NCBI RefSeq assembly: GCF_000818015.1
Contig: NZ_CP007511.1
Location: 2,304,501-2,368,500, forward strand
Reading direction: 5' to 3'
DNA: 64,000 bases
Source of the DNA: Stutzerimonas balearica DSM 6083
GTDB lineage: Bacteria; Pseudomonadota; Gammaproteobacteria; Pseudomonadales; Pseudomonadaceae
Below are positions 27,330 to 37,960 of the stretch, one piece after another; positions within the stretch are counted from its first letter, which is position 1; each line of letters begins with the position of its first letter. Under the pieces are notes generated by a model. That model saw nothing but the letters and a program-made list of their open reading frames with translations. It was not told the DNA's origin and ran no database searches. The translations under genes and the position numbers were made by a program.

Positions 27330-28123
27330 TAGAGTTCATCCACCATTTCGCCGGCATGGCGACGGAAAAGCCCCATGCCGATCAGACAGAGGGCGATGGC
27401 CAGCAAGGTGACCAGCCACAAGCCCTGCCACTCCGGCCACTGATGGTGGACCAGAACCTGCTGGAACCCGCCGACCAGCGGCGCCATGGGATTGAACGCC
27501 ATCAATCCTTTCAGCCCCTCCGGCAGGATGCTGGCGGGATAGACGATCGGAGTCAGCCAGAACCAGAAGGTGAGGAAGATCCCGAAAAACTGTCCGACAT
27601 CCCGGAAGAACACGTTGAGCACGCCGAGGGTGATGCCAAGCCCGATGGCGAAAGCCACCAGCAAGGCAAGCAATGGCAGTACGGCCAGGAACGGCAGGCC
27701 AGGGAAGTTCCCGGATACCAGCAGGAACGCGGTAAACAGGCCAAAGATGATGACGAAGTTCAACGCGGCGTTGGCGACCACGACCACCGGCAGACACAGC
27801 CTTGGAAAGCTGAGCTTTTTTAGCAAGTTGGCATTTTCGAGAAATACGTTCTGGGCACGCCCGGTAATCTCGGCAAAAAGCCCCCAGGTCAGCACACCTG
27901 CGCAAAGGTAGATGCTATAGCCGAACGTGTTCTCCACTCCCGGCAACTTGGCTCTCATCACTTCGGCGAAAATCACTGTATAGACCAGGATCATCGCCAG
28001 TGGATTGATCACCGTCCAGGCAGCGCCAAGCAAGGAGTTCCGGTACTTGGATTGAAACTCGCGCTTGATGCTCCCCAAAACAAAACCCCGATAACGCCAT
28101 AGGCTGGAGGCGGCTCCGATCAT
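27329..28123 (-). CDS. wzm: O-antigen ABC exporter permease
   Basis: A 264-residue ABC-2 permease with about six transmembrane helices, an N-terminal amphipathic segment ending FVLGSIKREFQSKYRNSLLGAAW typical of Wzm, and PIVYPASILPEG after the fourth helix. With Wzt it moves undecaprenyl-PP-linked polysaccharide across the inner membrane. It overlaps the WbpW-like gene by ATGA and wzt by TAATG. Confidence 0.93.
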   Translation of the reverse strand: MIGAASSLWRYRGFVLGSIKREFQSKYRNSLLGAAWTVINPLAMILVYTVIFAEVMRAKLPGVENTFGYSIYLCAGVLTWGLFAEITGRAQNVFLENANLLKKLSFPRLCLPVVVVANAALNFVIIFGLFTAFLLVSGNFPGLPFLAVLPLLALLVAFAIGLGITLGVLNVFFRDVGQFFGIFLTFWFWLTPIVYPASILPEGLKGLMAFNPMAPLVGGFQQVLVHHQWPEWQGLWLVTLLAIALCLIGMGLFRRHAGEMVDEL

Positions 28124-29577
28124 TGGCTCTTACCCGCTTGCGGTGCACGCCCATAGATATCCTCGAAGCGCACAATATCGTCCTCGCCGAGATAGTCGCC
28201 GCTCTGCACTTCGATCAACACCAGATCGATCACCCCCGGATTCTCCAGGCGATGCTTGTGCCCGGCCCGAATGAAGGTGGACTCGTTGGTATCGAGCAGC
28301 AGCTCGCGCTCGTCATTAACAACACGGGCCATGCCGCTGACCACGATCCAGTGCTCGCTGCGGTGGTGGTGCATCTGCAGCGACAGAGAAGCGCCTGGCT
28401 TGACTACGATGCGCTTGATCTTGAAGCGCTCGCCTTCTTCCAGGGTGGTATAGGTTCCCCAGGGACGGTGGACGGTACGGTGCATCAGGTGCGCGTCGTG
28501 GCCACTCTTCTTCAGTTGACTGACGATGTGCTTGACGTCCTGCGCATGATCCTTGTGGGCGACCAGCACGGCATCGGGGGTATCCACGACAATCAGGTCT
28601 TCCACGCCGACCAGGGCGGTCAGCCGCTCAGGACTCTGTACGTAGTTGTTGTGCGCCCCATGCACCAGCACTTCGCCTTCCAGGCGGTTGCCGCTGGCAT
28701 CCGCCGCGGTGAGCTCGCCCATGGCATTCCAGGAGCCGATATCGCTCCAGCCGATGTCGCAGGGTACGGTGGCGACCCGCTCCGAGCGCTCCATCAGTGC
28801 GTAGTCGATGGAAATGTCCGGCACGGCGGCGAACTGTTTGGCATCGAGGCGGAGACAGCGGCGACTACCGCTGATGCTCAGGCGAGAGTGATCGAGCGCG
28901 ACGCGCACCGCCTCGAGCACATCAGCGGCATGCTTGTGCAACTCCTCCAGCAAGCTTCCTACCCGGAAGCAGAACATGCCGGAATTCCAAAAATAATTAC
29001 CTGCCGCCAGGTACTCCTGTGCAGTGGTCAGGTTCGGTTTTTCAACGAAGCGCGCGACCTTTAGCCCCTCTCCCAGCGAAGCCTGGTTGTCAGCTTCGAT
29101 GTAACCAAAGCCGGTTTCCGGATACTCAGGTCTGATGCCGAAGGTTACCAACCAGCCTTTTGCCGCTAGGGCCTGAGCTTTGCCGACCGCTTCAGAGAAA
29201 GCCGAGTGATCGGCAATCAGGTGATCCGCCGCCAGCACAAGCATATGGGCGTCTGGGCCATGAGCATCTTCCAACTGGATCGCCGCGGCCGCTACGGCCG
29301 CCGCGGTGTTCCGGCCGAAAGGCTCAAGAATGAAGCTCTGGGGGACATCGGCAAAGCCGGCCTGCCCGTATTCGTCCTCAGTCTTGAAGAACAGTTCCTG
29401 ATTGGTAACCGTCATGACCTCTACGACGCCCGGGAGGGAGGCAGCTCGTACGAAGGTTTTATGCAGCAGGTTCTGGCCATCCGGCAGAGGCATGAAAGGC
29501 TTGGGATGTGCCTCGCGCGATACGGGCCAGAGCCGGCTGCCAACGCCACCGGACATGATTACAGGTATCAACTTCAT
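28120..29577 (-). CDS. wbpW: Bifunctional mannose-6-P isomerase / GDP-mannose pyrophosphorylase
   Basis: A 485-residue type II phosphomannose isomerase. The N-terminal GDP-mannose pyrophosphorylase domain (1-350) has SGGVGSRLWPVSRE with the activator pocket and FVEKPNLTTA. The C-terminal cupin (about 370-485) carries QMHHHRSEHWIVVSG with the metal-binding His residues, giving the isomerase. It makes mannose-6-P from fructose-6-P and GDP-mannose from mannose-1-P, the start and end of the supply for Gmd. The ATG at 29577 has AGGA 8 nt upstream. Similar enzymes (AlgA, PslB) exist elsewhere in Pseudomonas; the cluster position supports the WbpW role. Confidence 0.92.
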   Translation of the reverse strand: MKLIPVIMSGGVGSRLWPVSREAHPKPFMPLPDGQNLLHKTFVRAASLPGVVEVMTVTNQELFFKTEDEYGQAGFADVPQSFILEPFGRNTAAAVAAAAIQLEDAHGPDAHMLVLAADHLIADHSAFSEAVGKAQALAAKGWLVTFGIRPEYPETGFGYIEADNQASLGEGLKVARFVEKPNLTTAQEYLAAGNYFWNSGMFCFRVGSLLEELHKHAADVLEAVRVALDHSRLSISGSRRCLRLDAKQFAAVPDISIDYALMERSERVATVPCDIGWSDIGSWNAMGELTAADASGNRLEGEVLVHGAHNNYVQSPERLTALVGVEDLIVVDTPDAVLVAHKDHAQDVKHIVSQLKKSGHDAHLMHRTVHRPWGTYTTLEEGERFKIKRIVVKPGASLSLQMHHHRSEHWIVVSGMARVVNDERELLLDTNESTFIRAGHKHRLENPGVIDLVLIEVQSGDYLGEDDIVRFEDIYGRAPQAGKSQ

Positions 29578-29607
29578 TCTTTCAATCCTATTCAACAGCC
29601 TGCCGCA

Positions 29608-30975
29608 TTATCCGGCAGAGATGATCCGTTCAATGGCAGCGACCTGCTTGGTTACAAGCTCGGCATCTGCTCGAGACTCGACATTCAGCCGCAGCAGTGG
29701 CTCGGTATTGGACATGCGCATGTTCATTCGCCAGTCGGCAAATTCGAGGCTGAGGCCATCGGCAGTATCCAGGAGAGGGCATTCCTGTTCGTAGTGCGCC
29801 TGGACGGCGGCGATCACCGCCTTCGCGTCAGCGACTGTGTAGTTGATCTCCCCGCTGCAGGGGTAGGCAGCCATACGCGCGCCGACAAGCTCGGACAGCG
29901 GCTTGCAGTCACGACTCATAAGCTCCGCGACCAGCAACCAGGGGATCATGCCGCTGTCGCAATAGGCGAAGTCGCGAAAGTAGTGATGGGCGCTCATCTC
30001 GCCGCCATAAATGGCGTTTTCCTTGCACATGCGCTCCTTGATAAACGCATGCCCCGTCTTGCTCTGGACGGCCTGACCGCCGTTCTGTTCACAAATATCG
30101 ACGGTATTCCAGGTCAGCCGCGGGTCGTGGATGATTTTTGCCCCCGGCTCCTTCTTCAGGAAGGCTTCAGCGAGCAAGCCAACGATGTAATACCCCTCGA
30201 TGAATCCGCCCTTTTCGTCAAACAGGAAACACCGATCAAAGTCGCCATCCCAGGCGATCCCCATGTCTGCGGCGTGGGCCTTCACAGCATCGGCGGTCGC
30301 CGCTCGATTTTCCGGCAGCAGCGGGTTCGGTATGCCGTTGGGAAAGGAGCCGTCTGGCTGGTGGTTCACCTTTATGAACTGCAGCGGAAATTCAAGCTTC
30401 TCAAAGCGCTGTTCCAGCGCGTCGATAACGTGGCCAGCAGCACCGTTTCCGGAATTGACTACCAACTTGAGGGGCTTGAGCGCAGGAGCGTTGATGTAGC
30501 CGAGCAAGTGGTCGGTATAGGCCTGGAGGCAGGATGCTTGACTGAGACTGCCCCGTATTGAAACCGCAGCGAAGTCATTTTCCTCAGCCAGGCGCTGGAT
30601 CTCCCTTAGCCCGCTATCGCCGCTGATTGGCCGCGCACCACGGCGCACCAACTTCATACCGTTGAAGTCAATGGGATTGTGACTGGCAGTGACTTCGATC
30701 CCGCCATCCACGTCAAGATGAAAAGCAGCGAAATACACTTCCTCGGTGCCGGTCATCCCTAGATCGATGACATCGCACCCGGCATCCATCAAGCCGGCGG
30801 CCAAGGCTCGCTTGAGCGGCTCGCTGGACAGACGCACATCCCCACCTATAACCACACGCTTGGCGGAAAGGAACTGTGCATAAGCGCGCCCGATGCGATA
30901 TGCGATTTCGTCGTTGAGTTCGTCACCGAGGCGCCCGCGAATATCGTAGGCTTTGAAGCAGGTTAGCTTAGGCAT
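29608..30975 (-). CDS. manB: Phosphomannomutase (ManB/CpsG type)
   Basis: A 455-residue alpha-D-phosphohexomutase. The phosphoserine loop is [11 protein letters not shown], the metal loop DGDFDR, the sugar-binding GEMSAHHYF and the phosphate-binding [14 protein letters not shown]. It converts mannose-6-P to mannose-1-P. It is the first gene of the O-antigen operon and lies 30 nt before the WbpW-like gene. The ATG at 30975 is the third codon of a longer frame and is preferred on homology; its Shine-Dalgarno is weak. It is closer to CpsG/ManB of enteric O-antigen loci than to AlgC, judging by length and motifs. Confidence 0.88.
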   Translation of the reverse strand: MPKLTCFKAYDIRGRLGDELNDEIAYRIGRAYAQFLSAKRVVIGGDVRLSSEPLKRALAAGLMDAGCDVIDLGMTGTEEVYFAAFHLDVDGGIEVTASHNPIDFNGMKLVRRGARPISGDSGLREIQRLAEENDFAAVSIRGSLSQASCLQAYTDHLLGYINAPALKPLKLVVNSGNGAAGHVIDALEQRFEKLEFPLQFIKVNHQPDGSFPNGIPNPLLPENRAATADAVKAHAADMGIAWDGDFDRCFLFDEKGGFIEGYYIVGLLAEAFLKKEPGAKIIHDPRLTWNTVDICEQNGGQAVQSKTGHAFIKERMCKENAIYGGEMSAHHYFRDFAYCDSGMIPWLLVAELMSRDCKPLSELVGARMAAYPCSGEINYTVADAKAVIAAVQAHYEQECPLLDTADGLSLEFADWRMNMRMSNTEPLLRLNVESRADAELVTKQVAAIERIISAG

Positions 30976-31826
30976 AAGTATCAAGTTCTTACTGCGCTTG
31001 CAGGCTCATGGTTTCATCGAGCGGGTCGATGCGTGAATCCGCATAATGGTTCATATGGTTGGCGCAAAGGAGCCAGATGATTCTCTCCCCATGCACCAGC
31101 CCAGGATCGGTCGCTGACGGATTCAGTTGAGGCACAAACTCTGATGCCGTAAGGCGATATGCCCTTGGCGACGCCGCACAGGTCGCAGCATGCCAACGGA
31201 CACAAGCATCGCCTAGTCGACCATGGACAAAGGGGAACTTCCCGCCACTTTCGGCTGGAGAGTTAGAACGGACTTTCAGTGTAAAGAAGGATGGTCTGGC
31301 GGTAGCGTCACGACGGAAGAGCGGCGCGGCAATGCGATCAACCAGAGCTCGACAGATACGGTCGAAGCAACCACCGGAAGCGAAGGCAAGCGTGAAACCT
31401 ACCGTAAGCAGCCCTGGTACGGCCCGCCTGTCTACTGCGCACATGGCTCGGAGAGGATCGCCCAGCAAACTCAGCTCTGTCATTGCATGGCAATTCGAGC
31501 CGACCACTCTCTCTCTAGGGCGGCGCTCGATAGATAGGTAACACATGGAAACTGCTTCCACAGGGTCATTGCTGACCGTCCTTGTGATTAACCTGGCTCG
31601 ACAAGCGGTGAGCTTCGTTAGCCGGTCGGCGAAAGACGGGCATTATCCCTAAATGCCATTGAGGATGCTGTCTCGAATGATGAAAGGCTCTTGACCCGCC
31701 GATACGCTTCGACGGTCCTCGCTGGTGCGAAATTTTGCCACACTAGTCGAATAAAGCCAGAGTTAATCACATTTTTTTAGTGAACTAATTCCGCGACGTA
31801 CTGTCGCGGGAGAGCATTTCGAACAA
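30976..31826. other. 850-bp stretch with no supported gene, upstream of the O-antigen operon
   Basis: Lower GC than the backbone, with an AT-rich block at about 31720-31790. A 190-codon minus-strand frame at 30989-31561 and overlapping plus-strand frames have poor codon use and no recognisable domains, so none is called. The operon promoter should lie here, but no convincing -35/-10 pair was found. In P. aeruginosa this position next to ihfB holds wzz; no trace of Wzz was recognised. It may contain decayed sequence. Confidence 0.5.
31791..31809 (-). terminator. Hairpin after ihfB
   Basis: CCGCGAC (31791-31797) pairs with GTCGCGG (31803-31809) around a 5-nt loop, 17 nt past the ihfB stop. On the minus strand it is followed by AATTAGTT, a weak T-rich run, and later AAAAAAA. 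A modest terminator is plausible. Confidence 0.4.
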
Positions 31827-32108
31827 TTACTCCTCATTCACCCGATCCCGCAGCTCCTTCCCCGGCTTGAAGTGCGGCACGTACTTGCCGTCGAGGCTGA
31901 CGGACTGGCCGGTCTTGGGGTTGCGGCCGATGCGGGGGGCGCGGTAATGGAGGGAAAAGCTACCGAAGCCACGGATCTCGATCCTTTCACCGGTGGCGAG
32001 GGCCTGGGCCATCTGCTCGAGCATGGTCTTGATGGCGAGCTCGACGTCCTTCGACGAGAGCATGCCCTGCTGGCTCACGATTCGTTCGATCAACTCCGAC
32101 TTGGTCAT
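31827..32108 (-). CDS. ihfB: Integration host factor beta subunit
   Basis: A 93-residue HU/IHF-family protein that dimerises with IhfA to bend DNA. It shows the typical [10 protein letters not shown] start, the dimer helix, [25 protein letters not shown] with the intercalating Pro in the beta arm, and the [12 protein letters not shown] tail. A GAAGGGAAAACC leader supplies the Shine-Dalgarno. In P. aeruginosa it (himD) lies between rpsA and the O-antigen locus; here the O-antigen side is kept but rpsA is not next to it. Confidence 0.95.
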   Translation of the reverse strand: MTKSELIERIVSQQGMLSSKDVELAIKTMLEQMAQALATGERIEIRGFGSFSLHYRAPRIGRNPKTGQSVSLDGKYVPHFKPGKELRDRVNEE

Positions 32109-32617
32109 GGTTTTCCCTTCGTTTTCAAGCGGCTAGATCATTGCGGTGCGTTCGTTTGTAGCACGTTGATCAGACTTTGAACAGCCCGAAGGGATTGACA
32201 GATCGATCGTCATTAAGGTGGCCATGCGCGACGAGAAACGCGTCGCCCACCGATCGGCCATCAGCGGGCGTCCAGGCCCCCTTGGGAGGGTCTCGGCTGC
32301 CGTTGCAGCGCGACTCCGGCTGCGGTGTTTGGCGTCCCTTCACTAGCGGCGAAAACTTGAATAAAAAAAGGCGACGCCATGATGGGGTCGCCTGTTCAAC
32401 CATTCGGGTCGATATGCACTTGTTCATCGGATCACGCAGATTCGATGGGTTAATTCTCGGCGCACCGCCTCTGTTCAGCCACTGCACGTTGGTCTAACAA
32501 ATCGATGTCCTCAGGCTTGTTCAGGGTCAAGAACAACGCTGGGGCTTTCGTTCGATTGTTCGCCACCTTCGCTCTGGGGCATGCTCGACGCTTTTCATGG
32601 CGACGGCAGGGCGAAAA
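32109..32617. other. 509-bp intergenic region between ihfB and a CoA transferase gene
   Basis: It contains the ihfB leader, an intrinsic terminator on the minus strand (listed separately) and no frame with credible coding character. The minus-strand frame at 32170-32487 has unusual composition and no recognisable domain. The region may mark a rearrangement boundary, because the expected upstream neighbour of ihfB is absent. Confidence 0.5.
32363..32393 (-). terminator. Strong intrinsic terminator with no gene feeding it
   Basis: On the minus strand AGGCGAC and CCAT pair with ATGG and GTCGCCT to give a near-perfect stem, followed by TTTTTTT. It should end a transcript arriving from the right, but the next gene to the right is on the plus strand. 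It may be a relic of a gene once upstream of ihfB. Confidence 0.8.
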
Positions 32618-33820
32618 ATGAACGACAGGCAAACAGCGCATCTGCCGCTGCACGGGCTCAAGGTCATAGAGATGGGCCAACTGATCGCCGGCCCTTTCGC
32701 CAGCAAGTTGCTCGGTGAATTCGGCGCCGACGTGATCAAGATCGAGCCGCCTGGCGTCGGCGACCCGCTGCGCAAGTGGCGCAAGCTCAAGGACGGCACC
32801 TCGCTCTGGTGGCATGTGCAATCGCGCAACAAGCGCTCGGTAACGCTGGATCTCAAGGCCGCGGAAGGCCAGGAAATCGTCCGCCAGCTGGTGGCCGAAG
32901 CCGACATCCTGGTGGAGAACTTCCGCCCCGGCACGCTGGAAGAATGGGGCCTGGGCTGGGATGAGCTGTCGAAGCTGAACCCTCGGCTGATCATGCTGCG
33001 CATTTCCGGCTACGGACAGACCGGACCTTATCGCGACCTGCCGGGCTTCGGCGTGATCGGCGAAGCCATGGGCGGCCTGCGTCACCTGTCCGGCTATCCG
33101 GGCCAGCCGCCGGTGCGGGTCGGCGTCAGCATCGGCGATTCGCTGTCCTCGCTGTATGGCGTGATCGGTGTATTGCTCGCCCTGCAGGAGCGCAACCGTA
33201 GCGGCCAGGGCCAGGAGATCGACGTGGCGCTGTACGAGTCGGTGTTCGCCATGATGGAAAGCCTCGTACCCGAATACGACGCCTTCGGCTATGTACGCGA
33301 GCCGGCTGGCAGTGCCCTGCCCGGCATCACGCCGTCCAATTCCTATTTGTGCAACGACGGCGCTTACGTCCTGATCGCCGGCAATGGCGACAGCATCTAC
33401 AAGCGCCTGATGACCCTGATGGGCCGCCAGGACCTCGCCGATGACCCGCGCTTCGCCCACAACGACGGCCGCGCCCAGCACGCCGAGCTGATCGATGCCG
33501 CCATCGGCGAATGGACCATCCAGCACAGCCGCGACGAGGTGATCGAAGCACTCAAGGGCGCCCGCGTGCCGGCCGGCTATCCCTACACCGCCGCCGATAT
33601 CGTCAAGGACCCGCACTACCTGGCGCGGCAGATGATCGAGCAGGTGCAGACCTTTGCCGGCCCGCTCAAGGTGCCGGGTGTGCTGCCCAAGCTATCTCGC
33701 ACGCCGGGGCGCATCGGCGAAGGCGGCCCGCAACTGGGCGAGCACACCGACGATGTGCTGGCCGGCCTCGGCCTCACCGATGAACAACGCCAGGGCCTAC
33801 GCGAACGCGGGATCATCTGA
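32618..33820 (+). CDS. CaiB/BaiF (family III) CoA transferase
   Basis: A 400-residue formyl-CoA-transferase-like enzyme that moves CoA from one acyl donor to a carboxylic acid. Visible are GLKVIEMGQLIAGPFASKLLGEFGADVIKIE at the start, the NKRSVTLDL segment, ENFRPGTLEEWG and the catalytic Asp in VGVSIGDSLSSLYG. The ATG at 32618 is preferred to that at 32597 because GGCAGGG precedes it. It is related to, but distinct from, the itaconate CoA transferase 3 kb away. It converges with the hydrolase gene. Substrate is unknown. Confidence 0.88.
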   Translation: MNDRQTAHLPLHGLKVIEMGQLIAGPFASKLLGEFGADVIKIEPPGVGDPLRKWRKLKDGTSLWWHVQSRNKRSVTLDLKAAEGQEIVRQLVAEADILVENFRPGTLEEWGLGWDELSKLNPRLIMLRISGYGQTGPYRDLPGFGVIGEAMGGLRHLSGYPGQPPVRVGVSIGDSLSSLYGVIGVLLALQERNRSGQGQEIDVALYESVFAMMESLVPEYDAFGYVREPAGSALPGITPSNSYLCNDGAYVLIAGNGDSIYKRLMTLMGRQDLADDPRFAHNDGRAQHAELIDAAIGEWTIQHSRDEVIEALKGARVPAGYPYTAADIVKDPHYLARQMIEQVQTFAGPLKVPGVLPKLSRTPGRIGEGGPQLGEHTDDVLAGLGLTDEQRQGLRERGII

Positions 33821-33829
33821 GCCAACTAG

Positions 33830-34720
33830 CTATACGTGCTGACAGAACGCGAGGATCGCCTCGGCCACTTGGTCGGGCGCCTCGCGCTGGGGGAAGTGGC
33901 CGACGCCGGGCAACAGCTGTCGGTGGTATGGGCCGCTGAACGAGTCCTCACGCCCGGCCGAGGTTTCCGGTGCGTTGCAGGTATCGGCCTCGCCGTGCAG
34001 CACCAGCGTCGGCACGGCGAGCACCGGGGCCGGTTGCAGCAGCGCCTCGTCCGATGCATAGGCAGGATCGCCGTCGACGAAGCCCCAGCGGTGGCGATAG
34101 GAATGCAGTACCACGGCAGCCCAGTCCAGGTTGTCGAATGCCTCCAGTGCCTGGACGAAATCCGCCTCGGCGTACCAGCCGGCCGGTGACCAGGTATCCC
34201 ACAGCAGCCGCGTGAAGGCCGCGCGATCCTCAACTACCGCCTGCTCGCCGCGCGGGGTGGCCATGTACCAGTGGTACCAGTAGTTGCGAGCCTGGCTGAG
34301 CGAGATGTGCTGGTTCGGGTCATTGGTGCCGTAGCCCACCGCGAGCATTACCAGCCGTGCGGCGGCGTGATGGCGCAGCCCGCAGGCATTGGCCACCGCC
34401 CGTGCGCCCCAGTCGTGGCCGACCAGCACCGGCTGGTCGAGGCGCAATGCGTCGATGAAATCCAGCAGGTCACGGCCCAGCGCGGCGAGCTGGCCGCTGC
34501 GTGGGGTCAGCGGATCAGTGAAGCGCGTCTGGCCGAAGCCGCGCAGCGTCGGGCAGAGCACCCGGTAGCCCGCTGCGGCCAGGCGCTCGGCCACGGGCTC
34601 CCAGCCTTCGGGGCAATCCGGCCAGCCGTGTACAAGCACGGCCACCTGCTGGCCGCGGGGGTTCCATTCGAGATAAGCGATATCCAGCACGGGTGTGCTG
34701 ACCGTGGCGTAACGACTCAT
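33830..34720 (-). CDS. Alpha/beta hydrolase, epoxide-hydrolase-like
   Basis: A 296-residue alpha/beta-hydrolase. The oxyanion HGWPD motif, the nucleophile elbow VGHDWGA with Asp rather than Ser, and the catalytic His in GVGHFPQREAP are visible, which fits the epoxide hydrolase / dehalogenase side of the fold. The ATG at 34720 follows AAGGAG; an upstream in-frame extension passes into the dctP terminator. It is a separate unit from the itaconate operon, being downstream of that terminator. Substrate unknown. Confidence 0.85.
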   Translation of the reverse strand: MSRYATVSTPVLDIAYLEWNPRGQQVAVLVHGWPDCPEGWEPVAERLAAAGYRVLCPTLRGFGQTRFTDPLTPRSGQLAALGRDLLDFIDALRLDQPVLVGHDWGARAVANACGLRHHAAARLVMLAVGYGTNDPNQHISLSQARNYWYHWYMATPRGEQAVVEDRAAFTRLLWDTWSPAGWYAEADFVQALEAFDNLDWAAVVLHSYRHRWGFVDGDPAYASDEALLQPAPVLAVPTLVLHGEADTCNAPETSAGREDSFSGPYHRQLLPGVGHFPQREAPDQVAEAILAFCQHV

Positions 34721-34774
34721 GCCGGCGTCTCCTTGCGCGCTTTGGTCGGTCAGCATAAGCCTGGTTTCAGGCAT

Positions 34775-34808
34775 AAAAAAACGGGCCGGTCACATCGGAC
34801 AGGCCCGT
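34775..34808 (-). terminator. Intrinsic terminator after the TRAP binding-protein gene
   Basis: Minus strand: ACGGGCC at its 5' side (complement 34802-34808) pairs with GGCCCGT (complement 34781-34787) and is followed by TTTTTTATGC. It closes the itaconate operon 31 nt after the dctP-like stop. Confidence 0.85.
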
Positions 34809-34838
34809 TCGTTCTCGCCGCTTGGTGCCTCTGGAGGC

Positions 34839-35885
<1,047 letters not shown>

Positions 35886-36713
35886 TCAGGGCACCGCTTG
35901 TCCGGCACGTTGCAGCAGGCGACGGGCACGGCCGATGACGGGGGCGTCGACCATCTGTCCGTCCACCACGAATACCCCATCGCCGGAAGCTCCGGCGGCG
36001 AGGATGCGTTGCGCCCAGTCCAGTTCCGCGGCACTGGGCATCAGGGTTTCGTGCACCACGACCACCTGGCTCGGGTGGATGCACAGCAGGCCGCCAAAGC
36101 CCATGTCACGCGCGTCGGCAGCGGCACGGGCGAGGCCTTCGAGGTTCTTGATGTCGGGAAAGACGCTGTCCAGCGGTGCTGCCAGCCCGGCCAATCGCGA
36201 CTGCAGCAGCAGCGCATAGCGTGCCTGGTCAAGCATGCGCTCGGCGCCGGTGGTGCCATTGGCCAGGCCGAGATCGAGGCCCAGGTCCAGCGCGCCGAAG
36301 GACAGCCGCTCGACACCCTGGGCGTGGGCAATTTCCGCCAGATTGGCCAGCCCGCGGGCACTTTCGACGATTGGCCAGACCGGCTTGCCGCAGCTGGCCG
36401 CCAGCGCAACCTGCACCGCGCTTTCGACCTTCGGCAGCAGCACGCCGGCGACGCCGGCATGACGGGCACAGAGCGCCAGGTCGGCGGCCTGCTCGGCATG
36501 GGTTGGCGCGTTGATGCGCACCAGCAGGCGCGCCGCCGGGTTGGCCGCGAGGAAGGCATCGAGGTTGCCCCTCGCCTCTGCCTTAAGGTTCTCCGCGACC
36601 GCATCCTCGAGGTCGACGATGACCACGTCGGCGCCGCTCGCCAGTGCCTTGGGAATGCGTTCCGGGCGGGTCGCCGGGACGAACAGCGCGCTACGGATGA
36701 TCGATGAGTTCAT
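35886..36713 (-). CDS. ccl: (S)-citramalyl-CoA lyase
   Basis: A 275-residue HpcH/HpaI or citrate-lyase-beta family enzyme, which cleaves (S)-citramalyl-CoA to acetyl-CoA and pyruvate. SALFVPATRPERIPKAL, VIVDLEDAV with the metal-binding acids, VRINAP and LCIHPSQV are diagnostic. The ATG at 36713 has AGGAG 8 nt upstream; an in-frame ATG at 36737 overlaps the ict stop but lacks a site. It follows ict as in P. aeruginosa PA0882-PA0883, where this third step of itaconate degradation was established. Confidence 0.88.
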   Translation of the reverse strand: MNSSIIRSALFVPATRPERIPKALASGADVVIVDLEDAVAENLKAEARGNLDAFLAANPAARLLVRINAPTHAEQAADLALCARHAGVAGVLLPKVESAVQVALAASCGKPVWPIVESARGLANLAEIAHAQGVERLSFGALDLGLDLGLANGTTGAERMLDQARYALLLQSRLAGLAAPLDSVFPDIKNLEGLARAAADARDMGFGGLLCIHPSQVVVVHETLMPSAAELDWAQRILAAGASGDGVFVVDGQMVDAPVIGRARRLLQRAGQAVP

Positions 36714-36733
36714 GGGCTGGCTCCTGGGCGCGC

Positions 36734-37939
36734 TCATACCGCGCCCTGCTCGTGCAAGCGCTGAATGTCGCCGGGGGCGTAACCCAGCTCGGACAGCAGG
36801 CTATCGGTGTGCTGGCCCAGCGCGGGGATCGGATCCATGCGCGGGGCGAAGGCACTGTTGCGCCCCGGCGGCAGCAGCGCAGGCAGGCGACCGGCCGGGC
36901 TGTCCACCTCGCTCCAGCGCTGGCGGGCCTTGAGCTGCGGATGCGCCCAGACACCGGCCATGTCGTTGACATGCGCGTTGGCGATGGGCGCAGCATCCAG
37001 CCGGGCGATCACCTCTTCGGCGCTCAGGTGGCTGAACGCCTCGACGATGAGCGCACGCAATTCGGTGCGATGCTCCGAACGCCGGGCGTTACTGGAGAAG
37101 CGCTCGTCCTGCGCCAGCCCCGGCTGCAGCAGGACCTTGTCGCAGAACGCCAGCCACTCGCGCTCGTTCTGCAGGCCGAGCATCACCGTGCCGCCGTCGC
37201 CAGTGGGGAACGGGCCGTAGGGGTAGATGGTGGCGTGGGCGGCGCCGGCACGCGGCGGCGGCGTCGCCCCCTTGTAGGCGTAATACAGCGGGTAGCCCAT
37301 CCACTCCACCAGGCTTTCGAGCATGGAAACGTCGACGCGGCTGCCCTCGCCGGTCTTGTCGCGCAGCATCAGCGCAGAGAGCACGCCGGTGTAGGCGTAC
37401 ATGCCGGCGGCAATGTCGGCGATGGAGCAGCCGGCCTTGGCCATCTCGGTTTCACCCGGCCCGCCGGTGACGGAGAGAAAGCCGCCCTCGCTCTGGATCA
37501 GCAGGTCATAGGCCTTCTTCTGCTCGTAGGGGCCGCCCTCGCCGTAGCCGGAAATGTCGCAGACGATCAGCCGCGGAAAGCGCTCGTGCAGCGCCTCGAA
37601 GGACAACCCCATGCGCGCGGCGGCGCCCGGAGCCAGGTTCTGCACCAGTACGTCAGCCTTGGCCAAGAGCTGGTCGAGCACCTGGGCGGCGGCGTCCTGC
37701 TTCACGTCCAGGCACAGGCTTTCCTTCGAGCGGTTGGTCCAGACGAAATGCGAGGCCAGGCCGTCGACCCGCTCGTCGTAGCCGCGGGCGAAGTCGCCGG
37801 CACCGGGCCGTTCGATCTTGATCACCCGTGCGCCGAGGTCGGCCAGCTGGCGCGTGCAGAACGGCGCGGCGATGGCGTGCTCGAGGCTGACCACGGTGAT
37901 GCCATCGAGTGGGCGGGGTTTGACTTGGGTGTCGTTCAT
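36734..37939 (-). CDS. ict: Itaconate CoA transferase
   Basis: A 401-residue family III CoA transferase that activates itaconate with CoA from succinyl-CoA. Motifs include GITVVSLEHAIAAPFCTRQLADLGARVIKIE, NLAPGAAARMG and the catalytic Asp in GCSIADIAAGMYAY. The ATG at 37939 follows AGGAA. The assignment rests on the cluster order ich-acd-voc-prpD-ict-ccl-dctP, the same that I recall in P. aeruginosa PA0878-PA0884. A hairpin repeat element separates it from the prpD-like gene upstream, so the operon may be partly split. Confidence 0.87.
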   Translation of the reverse strand: MNDTQVKPRPLDGITVVSLEHAIAAPFCTRQLADLGARVIKIERPGAGDFARGYDERVDGLASHFVWTNRSKESLCLDVKQDAAAQVLDQLLAKADVLVQNLAPGAAARMGLSFEALHERFPRLIVCDISGYGEGGPYEQKKAYDLLIQSEGGFLSVTGGPGETEMAKAGCSIADIAAGMYAYTGVLSALMLRDKTGEGSRVDVSMLESLVEWMGYPLYYAYKGATPPPRAGAAHATIYPYGPFPTGDGGTVMLGLQNEREWLAFCDKVLLQPGLAQDERFSSNARRSEHRTELRALIVEAFSHLSAEEVIARLDAAPIANAHVNDMAGVWAHPQLKARQRWSEVDSPAGRLPALLPPGRNSAFAPRMDPIPALGQHTDSLLSELGYAPGDIQRLHEQGAV

Positions 37940-37960
37940 GTTCGGTTCCTGCAAATTCGG

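Noticed and set aside
31298..31308. ops/JUMPStart-like GGCGGTAGCGT near the O-antigen operon
   Set aside because: It is on the plus strand, opposite to the operon, so it cannot recruit RfaH to that transcript.
30989..31561. 190-codon hypothetical gene
   Set aside because: No recognisable domain, cysteine- and arginine-rich composition atypical of the genome, and overlapping open frames on the other strand.
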